From Brachionus manjavacas (lineage: Eukaryota; Rotifera; Eurotatoria; Ploima; Brachionidae), in the NCBI GenBank assembly GCA_019054805.1, contig JAHQIY010000017.1, positions 186,001 to 250,000 on the forward strand: DNA of 64,000 nt, in the 5' to 3' direction. The notes beneath the pieces are model-generated. The model was not told where the DNA came from. It did not search any database and saw only the letters and a list, made by a program, of their open reading frames with translations. Made by a program: the position numbers and the translations under genes. Shown here in pieces: positions 44,820-55,118 of the stretch (the stretch's first letter is position 1; each line of letters starts with the position of its first letter).

Positions 44820-45550
44820 AAAAAATTCAAATTTTTATTTCGAGTTGCCATGGTTTTAAACCTGGTTAATAATTCTCAACAAAAAATTTTAAGTGTTGAT
44901 AAAGAATTCATTCACCTAGAAGGGCTTTTACGAACGAAAAAGCCTCAAAAATCTCAAAAATTAGAAAAAAAATCAGACGATTACATCGGCCACCGAATAT
45001 CAAGCTTCAATTCTCAAAATCGAATCTGCACTTGATAAAAAAACAAATAAACACAAAAATAGGTAGAGCAAGGCATCTTTAGTCACAGGGAAGCGTTGAG
45101 AGGGTTAAAGCTGACATTAAAAAAATGTAAGCCACAATGAAAATGGTATTGGGAACAAATTAATATAATTTGAAAAGAATCATTCGTATTTGTTTGAAAC
45201 AAACGCCATTTAAGGCTCTGTTTTGTATTGACGCTCCTTTAGAATTTCACTTGCCGAATAATCGGCAATGACTTTACTATTAGCCTTTATGAACTAGCTT
45301 GCTAGGCAGGAGTTTTTCCGAATTATTTGCAAAAAGTTTTTTCTACTTAGTAACAAATACATATAGTTCATAATATGCGTACAGATCAAACAGTCAAAGA
45401 AATTAGACAAGCCGTCAATGAGCTATCAATTGGTGGTGGCCAGTCTTTTATGCAACTCAAAATGTCACTGAACACAAATGCTCAAATAAATTAATAATTT
45501 TTGTTATTTATTTACGTGTGTTTTTGTTAAATTACGAAAATTAATAGAAT
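44820..45550. other. Spacer with an unassigned repeat
   Basis: No supported gene is seen. A block at about 45,420-45,470 (ATCAATTGGTGGTGG, then TATGCAACTCAA) recurs at 51,693-51,795 in diverged form, so part of this stretch is repetitive. Confidence 0.4.
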
Positions 45551-45765
45551 GCTCGTTAAATTCTCTTCAAGGAAAATGGGGGTTGGTAGCGGGTCAAATT
45601 TTAAAAATTATAAAAATATACAATTTTCACAAAAAAAAAAATTTTGGAGAAAAAATTTTCAAAAAAAAAAAAAAATTCAAACGAAATGATATATTAAATT
45701 TTTTGAAAATATTTTTGCTTTGCAAAAAAAATGTGGATCAGTATTTTAGTAGGACCCTTATTTAT
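45551..45765 (+). repeat. 200-bp repeat Y, copy 1
   Basis: The unit starts CTCGTTAAATTCTCTTCAAG, passes AAATGGGGGTTGG, and ends TTGCTTTGCAAAAAAAATG then GATCAGTATTTTAGTAGGACCC. Copies 2 and 3 lie within 850 bp. Confidence 0.8.
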
Positions 45766-46029
45766 CAATAAATATATTATATTATATATCAATATATATT
45801 ATTTAATAAATGCTTTAATTTTTTGTGTCTGGATTACAAAATGTATCCAAAATGTTGAAATCAAATTGAAAAAGTGAGATGAAAAAAATAATTTTAAGTT
45901 AATATTGCAAGCATTTTCATATTATTATTACATATAAATTGAAATTAAACTTGATAGTGAAATAGAATGAGTGAAACTTTCGGAAATTTGAAATAAAATA
46001 TTGAAAATCTTTTTTTACTTTTAAACTAT

Positions 46030-46075
46030 TCATTTATTTATTTTTTACCGAGCAAATGCTCCTTCAGAATAAAGG
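46030..46075 (-). mobile_element. LINE family A 3' terminal fragment
   Basis: TTATTTATTTTTTACCGAGCAAATGCTCCTTCAGAATAA matches the terminal block of family A copies at 29,941 and 52,990. Only the last about 45 bp remain. Confidence 0.55.
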
Positions 46076-46562
46076 TTCCTACTAAAACACTAAACCCAAT
46101 TTTTCAATATCCTGACCACCATTTTTTTTGCAAAGCAAAAATATTCTCAAAAGTTTTAATATATCATTTAGTTTGAATTTTTCTCTATTTTTTGATAATT
46201 AAATTGGTTTTTCTCAAAAATTTTAATTTTTTTTTGAAAATTGAATATTTTTATATTTTTAAAAACCTGACCCTCTACTTATTTTATAAGACCTGACCCC
46301 CATTTTTCTTGAAGACAATTTAACGAGCTGTCTAAAAATGAGTCAATTTTTTCTCCAGGAAGTATATTTTTCGAGATATTTTGATACTGATAAAAGGAAA
46401 AACAATGAAAAATGGGAGTCGGTTGGGGGCCAGGTTTTTAAAAATATAAAAATATTCAATTTTCAAAAAATAGAGAAAAATTCAAGCTAAATGATATATC
46501 AAAATATTTTAAAAGGTTTTTGCTTTGCAAAAAAATGGGGATCAGTATTTTAGTAGGACCCA
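46075..46562. repeat. Repeat Y copies 2 (minus) and 3 (plus), arranged as an inverted repeat
   Basis: Copy 2 (about 46,075-46,330, minus strand) and copy 3 (about 46,400-46,562, plus strand) share the CCTGACCCCCATTTTT / GGGGGCCAGGTTTTTAAA and TTTTGCTTTGCAAAAAAATG blocks. They form a large foldback structure. No coding potential is visible. Confidence 0.75.
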
Positions 46563-47053
46563 AAATAAAATCATATTAATTAATTAATAATTAATTAGCA
46601 ATTGATTAAAAATTTACTTTTAGTTTCAATTCTTCCAAAATTTTTGAAACTTACCTCACAGAAATCTTCAGTTTGAGACTTCAGTTTTATAGGGAGGATA
46701 GAGTTTGGCATAACTAAACCTTATTTCATAGGCGAAGGTAATTTAATTAAAATTAAATTAGATTAATTTAATTTTATAACTTCAAAAAGGTGAGACAATA
46801 AACTCTATATTATAATGATTTTAATATTAAATTTTTATTTAACTAAATTAGTTTAAAATTGTTTTTAAATCTTTATAATTAAGTGTTATAATATTTTCAT
46901 CATTATATTAATGTTTTCCAAAATTTTACCCAAAATTATCATCAAGAAAATAATTATTCCATCAAAATTTTATTTTTATTAGCAAAATAATTTTTTTCCA
47001 GCAAATAAAAATTTACTTAATAAAATGATTTTTTTCCATCAAATATTTTTAAG
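46563..47053. other. Spacer with a fragment of the sulfotransferase 3' flank
   Basis: Positions about 46,815-46,885 match the 3' flank and last few codons of the sulfotransferase copy at 43,690-43,760. This is a further trace of that duplication. Nothing else is recognised. Confidence 0.5.
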
Positions 47054-48376
47054 GTGGATCATATTGAAAAACTATGCAGCAAAAAAACAAAATATAAAAA
47101 TAAAATGAAAATTTTTCTTCAAATATTTAAAAAAAAATTTAACTCCTTAAAAATGTTGTACGAGTCAAATCCAGTTGCTTTAAGTGATTTTGCGTCGTCG
47201 AGTGAAGAACAAAATCTTACAGAAACAATTCAACCGAACAAAAAATTTCGTGGCAAAGGGAGATTACTTATTTACGTTAATACTTTCCACGATGATAAAT
47301 AAATTAAAATTGAAGAAAGTTGGAAAAAAAAATTCTTACATACAAGTAGATATGGGAGTAAACAATAATATATAGAAAAAATTCAATAGATAGAAAAAAT
47401 TGTGAAGCTAAAATTTATTTATTTTACAATGATTCAAATGATGAAGTTGAATCATGGGAAATAGGAACACATCTTCACTTGTAAACAAAAGAAGGAATTT
47501 CATTAACAATAATCGAAGAAATGAAAAAAATATGCAATTCTGGATTGAAAACGCCTTTTTAAATAAAATTGGGACTTGAAAATAATAGTTTTATAGCACC
47601 TGATTTACAAAAAGTAAATTCTAATTTTTTAAATAAATAAAACTTTTCATTAGATTATGATTAAAAGAAAAGTTCATGGATAATTAAATATAAAGAAGAT
47701 GCAGAAGGGCCAGCAGTTATCAGTTTAGCAGACATTAGACATTTAGTTCAAAGGCATGAATTAAAAGAAGACCTAGATCCTGATCAAGTATTTATGTTGA
47801 GCAAAATAGTAATTGACGATGAAGATGATACAAAAAACGTTTTTAGAGTATTTATTAGTGCTCCAAGGTACAATTTATAAAAAAATGTTTTTAAAATATT
47901 CATTATTTTCAAAAAAGGTTGATTGAGCTCGTAAATAAATCTAAATTTATTCAAATTATTAATTTATATTAATTTAATTAAAATTAATTTATACAAACCA
48001 GTGGTTTTGCAGGCAAATAGTAGTAAATTTTATTTTCAATCAATAGATTCGCTTTTAGAATTAAACCAAGAGTTAGTTAAAAAAGTCCAAGATTTGTATT
48101 TGAAAAAAAACTGGAAAAATTTTGATGATTTTTTAAATTATGAAAGTGCTTAATGGACCGTACAGTTATAAGCTGATGTATATGAAAATTGGCTAGAATA
48201 TGGTGGAATTTCAGGTGACTGTCCAAGATATTCAAAAATTTATACATGCAAACATTGTTTATATATTACTGTCAAAAATAAATTAAGTAAAACTCCTTAT
48301 AATGCTAAGACACTTGATGTTGGTGAAAAAAGAACTCGTGGTAGACCTAAACTAGTCATAAAAGCTTTATTGAGAT
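47054..48376 (+). pseudogene. Second Mutator-like transposase remnant
   Basis: Plus-strand frames broken by stops appear in MULE order. First is an N-terminal segment (47,054-47,302), then a segment ESWEIGTHLHL...IIEEMKKICNSGLKTPF (47,400-47,565). Then comes ISLADIRHLVQRHEL (about 47,720), a SWIM-like finger GDCPRYSKIYTCKHCLYI (about 48,215), and a basic RTRGRPKLVIKALL tail ending at TAG 48,376. Several in-frame stops (for example near 47,490 and 48,150) show it is dead. The interior catalytic part is largely lost. Confidence 0.6.
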
Positions 48377-48803
48377 AGACTTTTTTTACAATTTAATTTA
48401 TTTTCATTTTTATTATAATTTTGATGTATCTTTTCTACTTAATTAATTTAATTTTTCGTGTATTTTGATGATGAATTTTTTTAAAGATGTTCAAATTTTT
48501 TTTTGATTAAATTTTAATAATTTTGGCGATAAAAACAAAAATATTTTGATGATAAATTTTATATTTTTGATTATAAAATTTTGATGCTATTTATTAAATT
48601 TATAATTTTAAAAAACTACCATGTGTGTTGGTCTAAAGTGTTGTTTTTTTTTAAAAAAAATTTGGAATATGCAAATTTTTGAAGGGTTCTGCACCGTATT
48701 TTTAACACAGAGTGGCGTGTTGAGTTTAGGTCTATGGATGTTGTTTGATAATTATAGTATGAATGTAGTGGCGAGGAGTGCTTGAGGCTAAGGTTTTCTG
48801 CTA
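48377..48803. other. AT-rich spacer
   Basis: No gene is seen. The sequence becomes GC-richer after about 48,700, at the start of a compositionally distinct block that runs to about 50,450. Confidence 0.4.
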
Positions 48804-49326
48804 ATGGGCGCTTTTGCATTTTTTTACTTGACGAATGTGTTGGAAAAGAAGGAGAAAACGGATGGAGAGACTGATCCTGTGTTTAGCGGACGGAAACCGA
48901 TTCGAATGAGGTAAGCTTGGTAAGCTTGCATTTGGTGGTGGAATGGTGAAAATGTATTGCAGAAATGTACTAAAGCAGCCCAGTTTTGGAACCCTTGGGG
49001 GTGATGAAAAGGGATATAGATTCGGAAACAGGGGATCGACGCGAGCAAGTGAGAGGAGTTTTGATGATTTAAACGAGAGTGAAGCGCCAACGAGTACACG
49101 TGATGAAGTTAAGCCAAAAATTACACGTGCCGATGGTAATCCGATGATAACACGTGATAATGAAAAGAATGCAAACACAATGTTTAAACCAAAGGAAAAC
49201 GTATATGATGGTTATACAAGTAGCGAGTTGACTACAAGCGTGTATGGTGTGAAGGAAAGGATCATTTCAAAGAAGAGATGCTATATTTCGCATTTGTTGA
49301 TAAACTCAGCAAGCTCTTTTCGATAA
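48804..49326 (+). CDS. Possible two-exon small gene of unknown function
   Basis: An ATG at 48,804 opens a frame beginning MGAFAFFYLTNVLEKKEK. It joins in phase through a 52-bp GT-AG intron (48,911-48,962) to a frame ending at TGA/TAA 49,326, giving 156 residues. The second exon is hydrophilic, with S/T-R-D rich sequence (STRDEVKPKITRADGNP). I recognise no domain. The higher GC and the adjoining Ty3-type integrase suggest it belongs to retroelement DNA rather than to a host gene, but the clean intron phasing is notable. Confidence 0.35.
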
Positions 49327-49355
49327 TTAGGCAGTAAAAACGCTGCTTTAACTTG

Positions 49356-49604
49356 TCAAACTTCGGGGACGCCATGGCGGCAAATAAACAGAAAAAGGCA
49401 TTCGGCCACTTTTTCAGCTGTTTGTATTATTAATGCAAATAACTCTACCCATTTTGTAAAATGGCAGATTATTACTAAAATATAAATAAACTGACCTTCT
49501 GAGAGTGGTAAGGGGCCTAAAATATCCCATTTGGAAAGGGTGACTTGCAACAATGGGGGTAATTGGCTATCTAGTATAAGCCTTTTTTGCTTTGGCTGAC
49601 GCAC
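49356..49604 (-). pseudogene. Ty3-type integrase fragment
   Basis: The minus-strand frame contains KWDILGPLPLSEGQFIYILV, HFTKWVEL and FICRHGVPEV, the start of the integrase catalytic core of Ty3/gypsy retroelements. The core is cut after RHGVPEV, before the second catalytic aspartate. Just downstream (49,270-49,350, same strand) a segment NYRKELAEFINKC resembles the region that normally precedes this core. The element thus looks rearranged. It would integrate element DNA if complete. Confidence 0.7.
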
Positions 49605-49686
49605 GAGGTTTTCAGTTTCTTGTTTAGATTTTAAAAAAAAAGAAAAAATGGAAAGTGTAATTTGAATTAAGTGTTTCCTGGTACCA

Positions 49687-50286
49687 ATGGAAACTAGGGT
49701 GGACTACTTGAAAGACAATCAAGCAGAGAAACATGAATTGTTTCTCTTCATTCAAACCAATGGTGGAACAGAACGTGGCGGAATTGGGCGTCAGCGCTTT
49801 GTCAAGTCAAGGAAGCACCCAGGGGAAGGGTCATTGTTTATGGGCATGGTATTCCCAGCTTTCAACGGCTGGCTTTTGGATATAATAAACCATCGAGCCA
49901 TCAACAAAAAATCCTATCGGGCTTATGAAGAGGGCCGGATAATAGTAGGCGCTCCCATCGGTGGCGTTACAATGCCAACGCCAAGTAACGTCGAAGCAGA
50001 TGGCCATCTGTTACATCCTTTTTTAGCCACTCTGGACGTTACTCCGACCTCTGCCACCCCTGTACGAGCTCCAGCACCAGTCGATCCAACTCCGCCGCCA
50101 GTCATAAATGTGTACAGGCGAGTAGTGGTTCAGCTCGACAGTGAAAACATATTTAGATGCCTGAACCTAGGACGTGGTCGCACTCTGCACCGCTCGGCGA
50201 TCGAGCTCAGAAAACATGATTTAGCCCCAGTACAAACGCCAGCTCCTTCTCCGAAAGATTATATGGATGTTGCTGAAGAACTCTAA
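49687..50286 (+). CDS. Retroelement ORF upstream of an LTR-like end
   Basis: A 199-codon frame, GC-richer than its surroundings, with a proline-rich central stretch (APAPVDPTPPPV) and arginine-rich segments. It is followed by a polypurine tract and LTR-like sequence, the position of the last ORF of an LTR retroelement. I recognise no domain. The integrase fragment next to it lies on the opposite strand, so the two may be from different elements or from a rearranged one. Confidence 0.4.
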   Translation: METRVDYLKDNQAEKHELFLFIQTNGGTERGGIGRQRFVKSRKHPGEGSLFMGMVFPAFNGWLLDIINHRAINKKSYRAYEEGRIIVGAPIGGVTMPTPSNVEADGHLLHPFLATLDVTPTSATPVRAPAPVDPTPPPVINVYRRVVVQLDSENIFRCLNLGRGRTLHRSAIELRKHDLAPVQTPAPSPKDYMDVAEEL

Positions 50287-50390
50287 AAAAAAAAAAAAAA
50301 AGAAGGATTTTTGTTTTGTTTAATTTTTTTATTCTAGTTATTGTTGTTTTTGTTTTTTTTTGGGGAAAAACCTCCAGGAGGAAACTTGAT

Positions 50391-50570
50391 TTTAAGGGGG
50401 GACTAAAGTAACACCCCCTCTACCCCAGTCCCTTCCTCCTGGGTCTCTGCTCCTTCTTATTTTCTATATATATTTATTTTATTTTGTTTTAAAAGAGAGT
50501 TTTTTTTAGTTTTTCAATAAAGTTAAGAAGAAATTATAATTCTTTTATCTACTAGCGCCACGCTATTAAA
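50391..50570 (+). mobile_element. Polypurine tract and LTR-like sequence
   Basis: TTTTAAGGGGGGACTAAAG looks like a polypurine tract. It is followed by AGTAACACCCCCTCTACCCC, close to the TGTAACACCCC start of many Ty3-type LTRs. An AATAAAG polyA-type signal lies at about 50,516. The right boundary is near 50,570. No second LTR is present in the window. Confidence 0.5.
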
Positions 50571-50601
50571 AATTATTTGATGATAAATTAATTACCACCC
50601 T

Positions 50602-50798
50602 AATTAAGAATTTTGAGCATTTTAAATTTATCCATTACAATTGAATGATTGAAGCCAGGTATTTTTCCTTTCCAATTTTGTAATGAGTCAGAATTTATCT
50701 TCTTCTCCATTCCTTTTACGGACCATTCTTTTTTTGATATTTTTATTTCAGTGCCAACATATTGTTCATGATTTAACATTTTATCTGTCCACTCAATG
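50602..50798 (-). pseudogene. Sulfotransferase third copy, C-terminal fragment
   Basis: About 197 bp match the last 65 codons of the sulfotransferase genes and stop abruptly at the codons for DIEWTDK. At two variable sites (KGKIPG and NHEQYV) the fragment agrees with the copy at 60 kb, not with the copy at 44 kb. Confidence 0.85.
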
Positions 50799-51628
50799 TT
50801 GCAGTTAATTTTACTACTTTTTTAATTTAAATTCACGATTTGAACAAATCATTTGATTTTTTTCGATTTAAATATAAACTAATAATTGAACGCAAAGTGA
50901 AGCTGAAATAAAATTTAAATTTAAATTTTAACTGAAAAATCGAAATCGTATATTAACTTAAAAAAGTCTAAATATTTTTTAAATCATATTTTTTTTTTTA
51001 AAGGGAAATTTAAATTTAATAAAAAATAGATTGATTATTTTTTAATTTATATTTATTCGATTTAAACAGAACTAAAAAAAAAGAAACTATATTTATAAAT
51101 AATTTGTTTTGATTAAAATTATTAAGTAAATTTTCCTAAATTAAATATTCAGAAACAACTAAAATTTTGTCTACATTATCAGGCTTGAGTCTGTTTCTTC
51201 AACAGTTGTTCTGAAGAACAGTTGTTGTCGAGTTGCAAATATTTTTTTAATGATTTGAAAAGGAATAGGAAAATTTTGATGATTTATTTTTAAAATTTGT
51301 TAGATTCAATATTTTTTGCTGGTTTCAAATTATAATTGTATAATTCTTTATCTAAACTTTGCGTTTTTGTATATTTTTTTTTGGATTAAATTCTTTTTTG
51401 AAATCAAATATTTGAAGGCAGTTTTTCTTCTCGTGACTTGTTTGATTGGATTCGTGATTCAAACTATCAGATACGGTTTTTGTAAATGTGGTATCAAAGG
51501 GTTTCAACATTTGTTTTAAATTTTCTGGCAAATCATCAACTTCAACAAATCTTCAACAAGCTTTTTAAATTTAAAAATAAATTAGTAAATAAAAGAGTAA
51601 ATTCAAATGCAATTTATTTACACTCCTT
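50799..51628. other. Unassigned AT-rich insert between pseudogene fragments
   Basis: This is sequence with no gene, lying where about 85 codons of the sulfotransferase gene should be. It may be an inserted non-autonomous element; the ends are not resolved. Confidence 0.4.
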
Positions 51629-51684
51629 TTGAGTAAGGAATAAGATACTTCTCGACCATCTCTAATATTTTGGATAAATTTTTT
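51629..51684 (-). pseudogene. Sulfotransferase third copy, internal fragment
   Basis: About 55 bp match the codons around the 3'-phosphate motif (IRDGREVSYSL). It has CGA, coding R, at the position where copy 1 has L. It lies 830 bp from the C-terminal fragment in the same orientation; the sequence between is unrelated. Confidence 0.7.
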
Positions 51685-51844
51685 TAAATGAATTTTCAAT
51701 TGGTGGTGGTCAAGTCATGGCAAATTGCAGCTCTACTGGTCAATGTATAACAAATTGATGTGGTTGCAAAAAATCCCAGTTTTTATGTAACTCAAGATGT
51801 CATGTAGGGAATTCAAGTTGCAAAAACAAATACATTTTTGATTT

Positions 51845-51930
51845 CACTATAGTCGAAAAAGGCCTAAAAATGACGATTTTACAAAATTTAGTGTCCAAGT
51901 TAGTGACATGTCACTAAAGTCAAAAAAAGG
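51845..51930 (+). repeat. Repeat Z with a 16-bp palindrome (partner 59,150-59,245)
   Basis: GTCGAAAAAGGCCTAAAAATGA and the palindrome TAGTGACATGTCACTA (51,901-51,916) both recur in the repeat at 59,150-59,245. There the order and orientation are rearranged. Confidence 0.75.
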
Positions 51931-52286
51931 CTTAAAATATCATTTAAAAATTGTATAGTATGAGTAAAAAGTTTAGTTTTGATAGATTTGTTTTTTTTTT
52001 ATATAAATATAGCAGCATAAATTAAAATATTTGGATAATCCAATCTTGTAATATACAAAAACGGCCTCAAAAACATTGTTAAAAGGCTTATAAATTGTAT
52101 TGTATATTAAAAGGCTGGATTATATATACCAAAATTATTTTTCCAAAAATATATTATAAAATTTTTATTCATATGGATTTTTATCTGCTGATTTAGAAAA
52201 ATATTATTTACAGCGGTTCTAATAAAAACGCAGCGCCAACGATCCGGCCGGTCTAAATCTGTCATGTCATGCCCTCCGACAGAACT

Positions 52287-52555
52287 GTCCGGTCTAGGCG
52301 TTCAATATTTTATTTTAGAAAAAAATTTATTTATTTTTTATCAAAAATTAAAAAAAAAAATACTAAATATTTTTCATATGAGGATTTCTTAATGGGAGCT
52401 TATTATCCAAAATGAGTTATCATTTCGAAATCTTAAAGTAAAATATTGCCCAACTAGGAAATTCTCAGGAAAACATTTTTCAATTTTTAATTAATAATAA
52501 ATAACAAGTATCTTAATTAAATTGTATAAAATATTGAACACCTAGGTCGTCCGGC
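52287..52555. mobile_element. Small element bounded by 29-bp inverted repeats
   Basis: GTCTAGGCGTTCAATATTTTAT at about 52,292 pairs with ATAAAATATTGAACACCTAGG at about 52,527. The arms are followed on the right by a GC-rich repeat tract. No coding capacity is seen. Confidence 0.55.
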
Positions 52556-52800
52556 AATATCTGAAGGTGTGGACGGCTAAGTCAGCCGTGTAAGTCGGTT
52601 AGGTCAGACCGGTCGGTTAGGGTCGGCCGGTTAGGTCGGATGGGTCGACTGGGTTGGCCAGATGGATCGGCTTGGTCGGCCGTGTAAGCCGGTTTGGACG
52701 GACGGGTTGGTTGGGCGGGTCGGTCGGATGGGACGGACGAGTCTGAGTCCCAAACAGGCTTGGACGGACGGCCGCGACGGCTGTTGTTAGTAGAAGAAGA
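52545..52800. repeat. GC-rich GTCGG short-period repeat tract
   Basis: Many imperfect copies of GGTCGG, GGTTGGTCGG and GGACGG occur in a 250-bp block. It is strikingly G-rich on the plus strand within DNA that is otherwise about three quarters A+T. On the minus strand it reads as an open frame rich in P, R and S (RPAQPTRPSKP), probably incidental. Confidence 0.75.
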
Positions 52801-52989
52801 GAAGCCTGGACAATAGGACTTGGTCAAGTTGCGAGTGTTGGACGATTTTTGTTATATTTTCTTTCATTTTATTGTTTTTTACTTGACAAATAATTTTATA
52901 TTTCACAGAAAAAAAATTTTTTCTTTGAAAAATTTGTTTATATTATATTGACAAATATTTTTTTTTATTGACAAATATAAAAACTAATT

Positions 52990-53962
52990 TATTATTTATT
53001 TATTTGTTTTCTGTACCGAGCTAGAGCTCCTTCAGAATAAGTTAAAAATTAAAAAAAATAAAATAAAAATGAAATAAAATAAAATAAAAATAAAATTAAA
53101 GTTAATAAAATAAGATAAAAAAAAAAAAAAAAAGAATTAAAAAAAAGTAAATAAGCTAAATAAATGAAAATTAAGAATATATAAAATTGGAAAAGATTGT
53201 TACATGTGGCTCATGTTTAAATAGTTCAAGTTTCAGGAAAAAGAAGAAATAGTAAGGTAGCAATTACACAATGGAGTTGGGTAGTCAATATATCTTGTTT
53301 CGAAACCTTCTTTGTATTCCTTCACCAGTCTTACAACCAATGGAATAGAATGACTCAGTCCTGCCCCAACATATCTCTCACTCAATTCAAAAGCCGATTC
53401 GAGAATGTTAGTAATTTTAGTTTATTAAAAGCCTCATGATGTACGATGTTGGAGGGAGTATCATATTTTAACTTAAGAATAGATCTGACTGCTGTATTCT
53501 GAATTGCTTGTAGTTTTTTGATATTATTTTCTGAAAATGAATTCAAGCAAGGATAAGAATAGTCTAAAATTGATCCGACAAAAGATTTATATAGATTTCC
53601 TAGTGTGTTCTGATTAAGACCCCATTTTTTGTTTGACAATATCTTAATAATATTTAGCCTTTTATTGCAGCGCTCTTTAATTTCATCTACCAGTATATTA
53701 AAGTTTAATTTAGAATCAAATTTAATACCAAGAAACTTGATTTCTTTTTGTCTCTCTATTCTGTTTCCATAAATTTTTAAGTTAAGATTATCACTCTCTT
53801 TTTTGTACCTAGAAAAGACTAATGAACACGACTTTTCAACCGATATTTCCACTTAATAAGCCATTGTTCTAATTCGTTGAGGTATTTATTGATCTTATTT
53901 TCTAGGTTCCCTTTTTTGTTATAAATGAAGAATGTAACTAGATCATCTGCAAAAAGCAGATG
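52990..53962 (-). mobile_element. LINE family A, 5'-truncated copy with 9-bp target duplication
   Basis: The element ends at its 3' side (52,990) with TTATTTATTTATTTG and the GAGCTAGAGCTCC block. At its 5' side it is cut inside the reverse transcriptase. AAACTAATT flanks both sides (52,981-52,989 and 53,963-53,971). It is the best preserved of the family A copies in this window, and the remnants at 660-2400, 29,941 and 46,030 align with it. Confidence 0.75.
53382..53955 (-). pseudogene. LINE family A reverse transcriptase C-terminal part
   Basis: On the minus strand the RT catalytic box FADDLV lies near 53,945. It is followed by NKINKYLNELEQWL, a one-base frameshift near 53,855, and then a 156-codon frame. 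That frame contains KEIKFLGIKFDSKLNF, NLYKSFVGSILDYS and KKLQAIQNTAVRSILKL, the usual sequence after the RT domain in CR1/Jockey-like LINEs. It is dead through 5' truncation and the frameshift. Confidence 0.8.
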
Positions 53963-54173
53963 CAAACTAATTGACAAAACATTTATTTAAATGACATTTA
54001 TTTTTTCAGATTAACACTAGTATAACTGACGAATTATCTAGTTTTAATTGACAAATATTTGTTTTTTAATTGACATATATTATTATTAACTTGAGTTGAG
54101 TGAATTTGAAAATTTTTACAAAAAATCTTTAAAAAAGCACGCAGTTTATTGCATAATAAGGAAACCTTAGAGT

Positions 54174-55055
54174 ATGAGTGGAGACGAAATGGAAACTGAC
54201 CAAAGGACGATAGCAAAAGAGATTGAACAATTAAAGAAAATGGATATCGAAACTTACCAACATAGTAGAAACAACAAAAGGAAACTGGAGGAGGAATTTA
54301 ATGGAAGAACTAAAACGCAGAAAAAGGACCCCAGCGAACTTTTAAATGCAGTTCTCAGTCACCAAAACGAACAAGACCGAGTAATCGAAGGTCTAATTAT
54401 TGAGAACAAAAAACTAAAAGAACTCATCCAAATGCTAAACCAAAAGGTTGAGCATGTGGAAAAAAACGAAAGACCCATGATGAGTTGGTCTAGTCTCTTC
54501 AAGAAAGGACAAGACACAAGTGAAACACCTGAACCGCAAGAGAAAACTTTACAAAAAATAGAAGCAGTTGAAGCTATGGCCGCCGTAACGAATGAAATGA
54601 ACGAACGAGAACGACGAAAAAGAAATTTAGTAATAATTGGAATTGAAGAATCAAAAGAACAGGATGAAAAAAAGAAGAAAATAGATGATGATGATAAAGT
54701 TAAGGAGATCTTAGATACAATGAAAATTAACAGAAATAAAGTAAAGAGTATTGTCAGAATCAAATCAAAAACGAACAGTAATAAACCAGGCCCGATTTTG
54801 ATCAAAATGGACTCAGAAGAGACAAAATTAAACGTTTTAAGACAAACAAAAGAACTCAGAAACAATCTTAAATACCGCTACACATTTGTAAACCCAGACC
54901 TTACACCAGCAGAACGACTTGAACAAAAAATCCTAAGAGATGAGAGAAAACAAAAAAACGAACAAGAAGGAACTGATAGTGAGTTTCGGTGGGCGATTCG
55001 AAACAACTCAGTTCGCAGAATTAAGAAAATTGACTCTCAACCCAAAAAACAATAG
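54174..55055 (+). CDS. LINE family B ORF1 protein
   Basis: A 293-residue basic protein. The first 100 residues are charged with a predicted coiled coil (HQNEQDRVIEGLIIENKKL.. onward). The middle part reads RRKRNLVIIGIEES and later KSIVRIKS and GPILIKMDS, the pattern of the RNA-recognition-like domain of ORF1 proteins. The end YTFVNPDLTPAERLEQKILRDER is a family hallmark. The role is to bind element RNA in the cytoplasmic ribonucleoprotein. ORF2 begins 63 nt after its stop if the first ATG is used. Confidence 0.85.
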   Translation: MSGDEMETDQRTIAKEIEQLKKMDIETYQHSRNNKRKLEEEFNGRTKTQKKDPSELLNAVLSHQNEQDRVIEGLIIENKKLKELIQMLNQKVEHVEKNERPMMSWSSLFKKGQDTSETPEPQEKTLQKIEAVEAMAAVTNEMNERERRKRNLVIIGIEESKEQDEKKKKIDDDDKVKEILDTMKINRNKVKSIVRIKSKTNSNKPGPILIKMDSEETKLNVLRQTKELRNNLKYRYTFVNPDLTPAERLEQKILRDERKQKNEQEGTDSEFRWAIRNNSVRRIKKIDSQPKKQ

Positions 55056-55118
55056 CAAATAGAACAATTAACCTTAGAACCACAAATTCCATTGACAAAT
55101 TACGAAATAATACCTCCA

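Noticed and set aside
48801-49178. Minus-strand 125-codon frame
   Set aside because: It is serine/proline/leucine-rich and overlaps the better-supported plus-strand two-exon frame; no domain is seen.
52582-52827. Proline/arginine-rich minus-strand frame of 81 codons
   Set aside because: It is the translation of the GTCGG repeat tract; short-period repeats without stops open frames by chance.
54359-54865. Minus-strand 168-codon hydrophobic frame opposite LINE ORF1
   Set aside because: It arises because lysine/glutamate codons read as phenylalanine, leucine and serine on the other strand.
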